64,000 bases of DNA from positions 62,001 to 126,000 of the forward strand of contig JACKHO010000004.1 in NCBI GenBank assembly GCA_020638955.1, written 5' to 3'. The translations under genes and the position numbers were made by a program. This DNA is from Planctomycetaceae bacterium (GTDB lineage: Bacteria > Planctomycetota > Planctomycetia > Planctomycetales > Planctomycetaceae). Each line of letters starts with the position of its first letter. Position 1 is the first letter of the stretch. Below the pieces are notes generated by a model. It had not been told where the DNA came from. It did no database searches and saw only the letters and a list, made by a program, of their open reading frames with translations. Positions 28,067 to 35,220 of this stretch are shown here, piece after piece.

Positions 28067-28940
28067 ATGGGTTCCCCCAAGAAGCGGATTCAGTATCGGT
28101 ATGATTCTGTCGGCAACCGGTCGTTGATGATCGACCCAGACGGCGGTCGGACCACTTACGCCTACGACGCCCTCAGTCGTCTCACCAGCCTCATTAACCC
28201 CCAGGGGGAACGCACCACCTACGTGTACGACGCGACAGGCCGCAGGACGGTCGAGAAACTCGCCAACGGGACCCGGGCTTCGTTCACGTATGACGCAGCC
28301 AGTAGGTTGACGACACTAGCGAACCTGAAGAGTGATAACACGGTCATTTCCAAGTTCGACTACCAATATGACTCCGTTGGCAATCGCAAATCGGTCGTCG
28401 AGGCCGATGGGAGCCGCGTGACCTGGCTGTACGACAATACGTATCAACTCATCGGTGAACACCGCACCGGATCAACGCCCTACCGGAACACGTTCACGTA
28501 CGACTCACGTGGAAACCGCACGCTGAAGAACGAAGGCGGTACCCGCACCACCTACGCATATGATGCCGCCAACCAGCTCCAAACTGCCAAAACCACCGGC
28601 GGTACCACCACCTACACGTTCGACGCCAACGGCAACCAGCAAATCGTCCAGGCTCCCGGCGGTGACCGCACCACCAATACGTGGGATTACGAAAACCGTA
28701 CCACGCTGGTCCAACTCCCCAACGGCATCCGCAATACAATGGCCTATGAGCCGGGTGGATTGCGCGTCAAGCTGGACGAATCGACTGGCACCAAGAAGTT
28801 CATCTGGGATCAGCAGGCTTATTTGGCGGAAACCGACGCCAATGATGACACCGCGGTCGTCTACACGCAGGAACCGGTCCTGTACGGCAATTTGATCTCA
28901 CAGAGACGCGGCAGCGCCACAAGTTGGTACCACTACGAAG
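28067..28940 (+). repeat. RHS core repeat copy B (paired with 10494-11370)
   Basis: This copy is nearly identical to 10494-11370 at the DNA and protein level, beginning at the start codon and ending just before the tips diverge. See the entry for copy A. Confidence 0.85.
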
Positions 28941-29827
28941 CACTAGGCTCGACAAGGCAACTGACGGACGCGACGCAGGCCGTCACTGACCAGTACCTGT
29001 ATGATGCGTGGGGGAATGTCATTGGTTCCTCCGGTACCATGGCCAATCCTTTCCGCTACGTCGGTCAACTCGGCTACTACTTTGATGCCGACACGCAGCA
29101 TGACTACATTCGAGCTCGCACTTACGATCCGTCCATCGGTCGCTGGCCGTGCCAGGACCCAGCTGGATTTGTTGATGGATACAACCGATTTCTCGCATAC
29201 TTCGTGCCCAACCGAATTGACCCAAGTGGTCTCGCGACATTCGTTTTTGACCCAGATTCAATCGAAGGGCACCCATGGGATTTTGCCGACTTTGACAACA
29301 ATGTTCATCATACAAAAGGAAATGTATTCGGGCTTTGTGTTCCAAACTTTAAAATCGAATGCATCTGCGTACGGTGTCCCTCACAGCCGGACTGCAAGAA
29401 GGTTTCATGCGAACTTTCGCTTTCCACGTGGATTTTAATCGACGTTCACTTTATCGAAAAGTACAACAATTACGGATTTAGGTGGATTTTCGTTCCTGCT
29501 TATACGGTCGACAGCGTGTATGGCCACGAGCAACGCCACGTACGTAGCTTTCAAAACTTTGTCAAGAAGCTCACCGATGAAATCACTCAAAAAGAGGATA
29601 AATTTGGCTGTTGGGACTCGTTAAATTGCGGTTTTGTTGCACTTGTGTACGAAGACGACGCAACTGATGCTTGGAATGAGTTCCATGAAAGGGAAGCAGA
29701 TCATGCAAATCCAGATAGCCCGAAGGATGGCGAGCCGTATCCGCCGATTGGCAAGCGACCGCCCTCCACCGGCAATGGTTTGGTAATCTACCCGCTACAC
29801 AACTTTAAGAAGAGACGCCAACGATGA
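28067..29827 (+). CDS. RHS C-terminal cassette with HEXXH metalloprotease-like tip
   Basis: The 586-residue product starts MGSPKKRIQYRYDSVG, continues with YD repeats and closes with an RHS core (DPSIGRWPCQDPAGF and NRIDPSGL, ending near base 29240). The tip of ~195 residues is unrelated to the tip of the cassette at 10494. It carries HEQRH (bases 29525-29539), a HEXXH zinc motif, with EFHEREADHANP further on that could supply the third ligand. I infer a zinc-protease-type toxin domain. GGAGA lies six bases before ATG 28067. The cassette is in a different frame from the long RHS gene upstream. Confidence 0.8.
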   Translation: MGSPKKRIQYRYDSVGNRSLMIDPDGGRTTYAYDALSRLTSLINPQGERTTYVYDATGRRTVEKLANGTRASFTYDAASRLTTLANLKSDNTVISKFDYQYDSVGNRKSVVEADGSRVTWLYDNTYQLIGEHRTGSTPYRNTFTYDSRGNRTLKNEGGTRTTYAYDAANQLQTAKTTGGTTTYTFDANGNQQIVQAPGGDRTTNTWDYENRTTLVQLPNGIRNTMAYEPGGLRVKLDESTGTKKFIWDQQAYLAETDANDDTAVVYTQEPVLYGNLISQRRGSATSWYHYEALGSTRQLTDATQAVTDQYLYDAWGNVIGSSGTMANPFRYVGQLGYYFDADTQHDYIRARTYDPSIGRWPCQDPAGFVDGYNRFLAYFVPNRIDPSGLATFVFDPDSIEGHPWDFADFDNNVHHTKGNVFGLCVPNFKIECICVRCPSQPDCKKVSCELSLSTWILIDVHFIEKYNNYGFRWIFVPAYTVDSVYGHEQRHVRSFQNFVKKLTDEITQKEDKFGCWDSLNCGFVALVYEDDATDAWNEFHEREADHANPDSPKDGEPYPPIGKRPPSTGNGLVIYPLHNFKKRRQR

Positions 29828-29907
29828 TGGAATCTTCTCTGTGAAGATGCTGAAGATCCAATCCCATTTCTCACTTTGGTATCCCTTCGCCCGAGCCCAA
29901 TGCCCCT

Positions 29908-30594
29908 ATGTTTACCGTGTTTCGCTGGGATATTCTGTTAATTCTGCTGGGACTAGTCCTGCTGGGATGTTCCGCCGGACAGGTGCCAAATCGCTTTGGT
30001 ATAATCACCTGTCCTCACCGGCACGAAGATGTTTGCGAAATGAAGTATAGTGAAGCGTGGCCCAGTCGCGACGTTCGCTCTAGTGCTACGCCGCCAGCGG
30101 TAGTTAGGTGTAGAAAATGCGGCTACACCTTCATACCGAACGAGCGAAATTGGGAGATCGTTGCCGAGAGTGACAAGGAGTTTTGGAGCCGCGATGCTGG
30201 CACAATTTCCGTGCAAGACCTCTCCGTCGGAACGATTTCCCGCTGTACCGCACGCCAAGTAGTCAATCAGAACGGCGAGCTGTTGCGGGAACGTATTGTA
30301 ATTGTGCAGGATTGTTCGATGCACGAGCTAGACGCCAGAGTGGATAAACTTTTCGAAAAGTATTGCGTAAACCCTGAACTTGAGGTAGGGGTGAGAGATG
30401 CTCGGTGTATTCCCCAACTAGTCGGGCATTCGCGCCTTTTTCAATACTTGGGAGGTGTACTTGAGGTGGAGTGTGTTGAGGCGCATGACGGTTCGTATGT
30501 GCGAATCGAACGCTATTCTCGGCGTTGGCTGGATCTCAAGCTGGAAGCAAATCTCGGTGAGGCCGAAGCTGCGCGGCCGCCAACCGAGCAGTAG
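29908..30594 (+). CDS. lipoprotein, candidate immunity protein of the RHS tip
   Basis: The 228-residue protein opens with a lipoprotein signal (DILLILLGLVLLGC), lipobox LLGC around residue 21. It contains a zinc-ribbon-like piece (VVRCRKCGYTF) after a CPH motif and a beta-rich rest. The start has only a weak ribosome site. It lies 80 bases after the RHS cassette that carries the HEXXH tip, in the same direction. In polymorphic toxin loci this is where the matching immunity gene sits, and a membrane-anchored periplasmic inhibitor fits a secreted protease; this role is inferred. Confidence 0.55.
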   Translation: MFTVFRWDILLILLGLVLLGCSAGQVPNRFGIITCPHRHEDVCEMKYSEAWPSRDVRSSATPPAVVRCRKCGYTFIPNERNWEIVAESDKEFWSRDAGTISVQDLSVGTISRCTARQVVNQNGELLRERIVIVQDCSMHELDARVDKLFEKYCVNPELEVGVRDARCIPQLVGHSRLFQYLGGVLEVECVEAHDGSYVRIERYSRRWLDLKLEANLGEAEAARPPTEQ

Positions 30595-30696
30595 AGTATT
30601 CGGGAGAGCCCATTGTAGCGATACGCGACTGGTGACCCTCAGAGTGCCACGAGTGTGCTGCTGCGTACCCCTACCTTCAAGGCAGCATGTTCGGTA

Positions 30697-30786
30697 CTGC
30701 GTGTTGGGTGAGCCGTGGGGATGAAGCGTTGTCGCTTTTGCGGCACTTAACCATTTGGAGGAACCCTAAATGCAACTCCTACTTGG
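30697..30786 (+). repeat. truncated duplicate of a gene's leader and start (copy 1; copy 2 at 31028-31120)
   Basis: Shared blocks include CTGCGTGTT, GTGAGCCGTGGGGATGA, CCATTTGGAGG and ATGCAACTCCT. Copy 1 lacks the body of the gene; copy 2 leads into the intact gene at 31102. Confidence 0.65.
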
Positions 30787-30858
30787 CGGGTGGCATCGTC
30801 AAAGATGAGACAAAACCTGGGCGGGTGGCACTGCCATAGATGGAACAGAGTTTGGTGG

Positions 30859-30889
30859 CATGCTCACATCGCGAAGCAGGGTGAGCATG
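30859..30889. repeat. inverted repeat, 9-bp stem
   Basis: CATGCTCAC pairs with GTGAGCATG across a 13-base loop. It has the appearance of a dispersed palindromic element and is not placed at a gene end that needs a terminator. Confidence 0.5.
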
Positions 30890-31101
30890 AATGCGTGCGG
30901 CGTGCAGTTGACCGGTCGTTTCCTGACGTTAACCTCAGGTATGAAACGCCATTTGACGCGAAGCGATGAGGTGCGGAGAACAGCGACTGTCCCTCGGCTT
31001 ACTCCACTCACGGGCAGAAGTTTTGCTGCTGCGTGTTATGTGAGCCGTGGGGATGACGCGTTGTTGGTAGTGCGACACCTGACCATTTGGAGGGACGCTG
31101 A

Positions 31102-32004
31102 ATGCAACTCCTGATTGGCTTCGTGAACTCCGCCGTCTCACTTGTCGCCTACGACTGGTGGGCAAACGAAGTCATCTGGAATGTCCCCTCAACCACCACA
31201 AAGTCCTGCGGTATTTGCCACTGGCGAGACCAGTTGGTCATCGCCACTGATGACACGCTTTCCTGGCATTCTGAGGCCCAGACTATCCGCTCACCCCTTC
31301 CAGGACCGCATCCGTCACTCGCCCACAGCGTTCACGCAATTGACGGTGACCACACTGGAGTAGTCGACACCGGCAACTCATCCATTCACATCTTCAACGC
31401 AAACCGCGAACTAATCCACACGTTCGCCCCCATCGCAGCCTGGGGCAACCTGCCACCCGATGCGATCCACCTGAACGACTTCGCTGTCACCCACGCCGGA
31501 ATTCTGGCTTCGTGCTTCGACTACCGCCCCTGGCGTGCCAGTCGCGAAGGATACCAATGGAAAGATTGGTCTCAGGGCGGCTTCGGCGTCATCCTGAATA
31601 TCGACGGCCACCCCCCACACGGCATGGGAGCCATCCTTGCGTGCGGATTGAATCATCCCCATTCTCTGACATACGAGAACGGCAACTTGTACGTTTGCTC
31701 GTCAGCCACCGGAGTCTTCGCCCGCTACCGCTTCGATTCCCAAAACCGCCTGCACCTGGACGCAGAGTGGCACATTGCCAAACACCACTTTCTCCGTGGG
31801 GCACTCTTCGCAGCAGGCAAGTGGTACCTCGGCGGCAGCACCACCCGCCACGGCGAACGCCTTACAAACCGCACAGCACTGTTCTGCTTCGACGAACAGA
31901 CAGGCCAAGTCGCAGAACGCCAACTCCCGTTCGCAGGCGAAATCTACGACATCCTCCCTTGGAACCCCAAAATCCGCCACTACGCCGGACTTTCCAGCAC
32001 GTAA
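31102..32004 (+). CDS. DUF4915/TIGR03032-like propeller protein
   Basis: The 300-residue protein is built of beta-propeller-like blades: HLNDFAVTHAGILASCFD (LNDF motif), ACGLNHPHSLTYENGNLYVC (the NxPHS motif), HFLRGALFAAGKWYLGGS and GEIYDILPW at the end. These are the hallmarks of the DUF4915/TIGR03032 family, found near TPR and glycan genes in several phyla; its function is unknown. GGAGGG lies seven bases before the ATG. There is no signal peptide. Confidence 0.7.
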   Translation: MQLLIGFVNSAVSLVAYDWWANEVIWNVPSTTTKSCGICHWRDQLVIATDDTLSWHSEAQTIRSPLPGPHPSLAHSVHAIDGDHTGVVDTGNSSIHIFNANRELIHTFAPIAAWGNLPPDAIHLNDFAVTHAGILASCFDYRPWRASREGYQWKDWSQGGFGVILNIDGHPPHGMGAILACGLNHPHSLTYENGNLYVCSSATGVFARYRFDSQNRLHLDAEWHIAKHHFLRGALFAAGKWYLGGSTTRHGERLTNRTALFCFDEQTGQVAERQLPFAGEIYDILPWNPKIRHYAGLSST

Positions 32005-32318
32005 TGGACCTCCACGGAAGATGCGCTTGCTCAATGCCGGGCATGCACGTACAAGGTGAACGTTTTTTCCAATTGGAGTTCGGTGCGTACGATTTCCCTG
32101 CCGCCTGAATTTGTCCGTTTTTTGACGGATCGTTTCGCAAAATCTTGACGTCCGGGAGTGTGATGACAGCCTTTGTCCGCTACCGGTGCAGTGTTGACTT
32201 TGGTAGAATGCATCGTGTTCAAATGGGGCTGTTTTCTGCCACGCGTCGAACATGCAGCTTTACGCGTCCGTCGGGCTTCTCAAGGACGACGGCGCGTAAT
32301 TCATACAATACGGTGACG
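32005..32318. other. intergenic region before the DpdA cluster
   Basis: No convincing gene is seen. It separates the propeller gene from the DpdA unit and probably contains the promoter for that unit, but no clear -35/-10 pair with good spacing can be picked out. Confidence 0.3.
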
Positions 32319-32459
32319 ATGAAGGAGTCAAACAATGCCTCGCCAACACCGCCTGGCCTTCGAGGAGGACACGGCGTAACTGCTCGCAATGCTTTGCTTC
32401 TCGACGACTTCTTCATCGACCTGAATAGTCAGCCCAACGACCAAAAGCAAGGAGAGTGA
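32319..32459 (+). CDS. possible 46-residue leader-type protein
   Basis: An open frame starting MKESNNASPTPPGLRGG and ending LNSQPNDQKQGE stops one base before the ATG of the next gene. No strong ribosome site precedes it; a nearby alternative ATG at 32334 with GGAG gives only 14 codons. It may be a small first gene of the operon or chance. Low confidence. Confidence 0.25.
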   Translation: MKESNNASPTPPGLRGGHGVTARNALLLDDFFIDLNSQPNDQKQGE

Positions 32460-32460
32460 A

Positions 32461-33414
32461 ATGTCTGCTGCTACTAAGGAAAACAAACTTCCCAATGAAC
32501 TAATCTGGCTGGCCGATGCACCGCTTTTCATTGATGGATCGCAGGTTGAGCAATTCTTTGATGCTGTCGTACAACCTTCCTCTAAGGTCGTCAAATTGCT
32601 GAGCAGTCAAGCGACTACTGGCGAAGTGAGCCTTTCTGCAAAAGTCACGGGAGGAGCAAAGCTGGATTTTTCCAAAGCACTCGGCCTCCTTGGAAACTTC
32701 TTCTCGGGCCTCGGTGAAGTCTCGGCGGAAGCTGAGGCCGGCGGCGCCGGAAAGTCTTCGGATCAATCAAGGAACGACGTCGAGCGTATTCCGATCGTCA
32801 GTCCCCAACGGCAACTCTTAGGGCTAACACTCCACTATGTCAGTAAACAGCCTAACCGTATCTTCTTGATCAACGATCCGTCGGATCAATGTTGGCGTAC
32901 AGCTGAGGTTCTCACAGACGTGCCTCGCGCTTTGGTTTTTCTTGAGTTTCACGGGACGGAATCAAATCGAAAGTCGGGGGAACACTTCGGCACAATGCTG
33001 ATTCCAACAGCGGCTGAGTTCGATGACGGAGTCGTCGTTCCCATTTATCCGGAGCTTACCCGAGCGTCGGGTGAGCGGCCGCCCAAGTATCCTGAGACAG
33101 GCTCGGAAGAAGAACTCTTGAACGGAAGACGTGAATACTGGAAATGGTTCAGTGAGGAATTCAGCGCGGATCATGCAATGCGAGCCATCGAAAAGGCCGC
33201 CTCACAACACGGACGCATTCGGTGGATTGACTTTCGCGTTCCGATTTCGGAACAAGGTGACACATTGCATCTCCATGTCGTTCCGGCTGCGAAGTACGAC
33301 ACCGGTGTCTTCGCCTACAATTTCGTCAAACGAGGCTTCAAGCATGGTCTTCGCCTGGTTGGTACATTGAAGTCAGAGCCCGACATGAATGTGCTCGCAA
33401 TCTATGAGCGTTGA
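32461..33414 (+). CDS. unknown protein at the head of the DpdA unit
   Basis: The 317-residue protein has AAGGAG seven bases before its ATG. Residues ~55-95 include a hydrophobic Gly/Ala-rich stretch (ALGLLGNFFSGLGEVSAEAE) that might contact membrane or form a helix hairpin. Beta-rich segments (LLGLTLHYVSKQPNRIFLIN, RALVFLEFHG) follow, and the end has HLHVVPAAKYD. No family or active site is recognised. The 47-base gap to the DpdA gene and same direction suggest co-expression, so it may be a sensor or accessory of the modification system. Confidence 0.6.
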   Translation: MSAATKENKLPNELIWLADAPLFIDGSQVEQFFDAVVQPSSKVVKLLSSQATTGEVSLSAKVTGGAKLDFSKALGLLGNFFSGLGEVSAEAEAGGAGKSSDQSRNDVERIPIVSPQRQLLGLTLHYVSKQPNRIFLINDPSDQCWRTAEVLTDVPRALVFLEFHGTESNRKSGEHFGTMLIPTAAEFDDGVVVPIYPELTRASGERPPKYPETGSEEELLNGRREYWKWFSEEFSADHAMRAIEKAASQHGRIRWIDFRVPISEQGDTLHLHVVPAAKYDTGVFAYNFVKRGFKHGLRLVGTLKSEPDMNVLAIYER

Positions 33415-33461
33415 TTCGTTACCTCCAGTGACGGGCGAATTGTGAAAAAGGAGGCCAACTC

Positions 33462-35207
33462 TTGGTAGGGTTCACTGAACGAAAATCGAAACGACAACTC
33501 GTCGTGTTGGGTTGCTCAGACCGTAAACTGGAGGTCGATGGTACGTTGCCAGCGGTCTCGATGTACGACGGCCCAATGTACCGCGTGTTGAGAAACTACC
33601 TGCGAGATCACCACTGGCCGAACAGTCTTTCGATCGCCGTTCTTTCGGCGAAGTATGGGCTGATTGGAGGGATTTCTCCAATTGAGTTCTACAACCAACG
33701 CATGACAGCCGATCGTGCCCGTGAATTGTCCGGGAACGTTACGGAAACGCTCTTGAATTGGGGGTTGAGCCATGATCGCGTCGATTTTGTGCTCGGTAAA
33801 GACTATGCGGCCACGATCGATGAACCGGTCCTGAGAGAGTCCTATAAATCTTGTGAAGTTGTTCCGGGCGGAATTGGTCTGAAGCAACAACAGTTTCGAG
33901 ACTTGCTTTACTCTGCAAGTCGCCAGTCACCACGCCGATGCGATCGGGAGCTCAAACGTAAGACTCGCCCTCTCTATTTTCTGCCCGATTGGGACGATTT
34001 CATCGACGAAAGCTATGACTACGAGAACGATCAGTTTTCATCGCCAACACGAGCCGATCGTCGGGAGAAGCATACGATCCAACTGATGCGTCCGAGTCGC
34101 ATGTGCGACGGTGTTCTCGTCAGTCTTGCACAAAACCTGGGTACCAAGGGCTTGCTGAAGAGAGTTGAAGCAACTGATGCGGAATCACTGCATCCCAAAT
34201 CCGTCAAATCACACTTTGGGTTGAAAGAAAACCAGTGGGCATTCGGCGATTGCGGCGCATTTTCTTATGTTGCTGAACCGGAACCAACAATCAGCGTGGA
34301 GCAGGCGGTCGCACTCTACGATTTGTATGATTTTGACCTCGGTGCAAGCGTTGACCACATACCGGTTGCCGCCTTGCCAAGCGAAAATGGCATGGTTGCA
34401 CAGTCGGATTACAGTCGCCGTCGCCGTGTCTCGTTGACCAGAGGCAACGCGGCTGACTTCATTTCCGAACACTCCCGCCGGAAGGCCCGTTTCGTTCCGA
34501 TCGGTGTGGTCCAGGGTCTTGGTGCCAAGAGTTACGCCAATCAGATTGGCGATTATCTTGATATGGGCTATACCCACATTGCACTTGGCGGGCTTGTTCC
34601 ACGAAAAGACTCTGACATTGAAGCAATTGTCAAGGCAGTTCACAAAGAACTGAAACGTCACAAACGTCAACCGTGGGTTCACCTTCTTGGCGTGTTTCGT
34701 CCCCGATTGCAAGAGTTGTTCCGCGAACTTGGAATCGCAAGTTTTGATAGCGCGACATATTTCAGGAAAGCGTGGTTGCGATCGGATCAGAACTACTTGG
34801 GCAGGAATGGTGAATGGTACGCAGCAATTCGGGTGCCTCCGTCTGGTGACCCTCGTGTGCTGAAGCGGCTCAAGCAGTCAAACGTGAGCCACTCCAAGAT
34901 CAAGCGTCTCGAAGAAGCCTCGCTGTGCGGACTCCGGGACTATGCTCGTGGAGCGGCAACTTTGGACGACGTGTTGGCCGTGGTGATGGAATACGACCGC
35001 CTGCTCGCGAGGGCAGAAGACCTGGATTCACGTTTGCTGGACTCTTACAGAAGAACTTTGTTGGCCAAACCGTGGACGAGTTGCCACTGTTCAATGTGTA
35101 AGAAGCTCGGAATCGACGTGTTGATCTTTCGGGGCAAGAATCGAAACAAGAGCCGAGGTGCCCACAACACGTTGATGCTCTACGAAATGTTGGGTACTCG
35201 GAAGTAA
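33462..35207 (+). CDS. DpdA-type DNA transglycosylase (TGT fold)
   Basis: The 581-residue protein has an N-terminal DUF6884-like domain (VVLGCSDRK...SMYDGPMYRVLR, residues 13-45). A tRNA-guanine transglycosylase core follows. Asp263 in GDCGAFSY is the general-acid position. Asp298 (GASVDHIP) matches the base-recognition Asp. GVVQG is at 348-352, ALGGLVPR at 374-381, and Asp429 in SFDSATYFRKAW is the nucleophile position. Zinc ligands Cys541, Cys543, Cys546 and His568 are all kept. DpdA enzymes exchange guanine in DNA for a 7-deazaguanine such as preQ0. TTG 33462 has GGAGG at seven bases. The helicase and nuclease genes downstream suggest a modification-restriction unit. Confidence 0.85.
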   Translation: MVGFTERKSKRQLVVLGCSDRKLEVDGTLPAVSMYDGPMYRVLRNYLRDHHWPNSLSIAVLSAKYGLIGGISPIEFYNQRMTADRARELSGNVTETLLNWGLSHDRVDFVLGKDYAATIDEPVLRESYKSCEVVPGGIGLKQQQFRDLLYSASRQSPRRCDRELKRKTRPLYFLPDWDDFIDESYDYENDQFSSPTRADRREKHTIQLMRPSRMCDGVLVSLAQNLGTKGLLKRVEATDAESLHPKSVKSHFGLKENQWAFGDCGAFSYVAEPEPTISVEQAVALYDLYDFDLGASVDHIPVAALPSENGMVAQSDYSRRRRVSLTRGNAADFISEHSRRKARFVPIGVVQGLGAKSYANQIGDYLDMGYTHIALGGLVPRKDSDIEAIVKAVHKELKRHKRQPWVHLLGVFRPRLQELFRELGIASFDSATYFRKAWLRSDQNYLGRNGEWYAAIRVPPSGDPRVLKRLKQSNVSHSKIKRLEEASLCGLRDYARGAATLDDVLAVVMEYDRLLARAEDLDSRLLDSYRRTLLAKPWTSCHCSMCKKLGIDVLIFRGKNRNKSRGAHNTLMLYEMLGTRK

Positions 35208-35220
35208 AGAGGCTAGGACA

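Larger units (their letters stand above)
30595..31101. other. repeat-containing interval upstream of the propeller gene
   Basis: There is no complete gene. The interval holds an imperfect copy (30697-30786) of the promoter-leader and first codons of the gene at 31102 (31028-31120), a hairpin at 30859-30889, and GGGTGGCACTGCCATAG, a motif I believe is a dispersed planctomycete repeat. The first copy encodes only MQLLLGGWHRQR before a stop, so it is a dead gene start. Confidence 0.55.
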
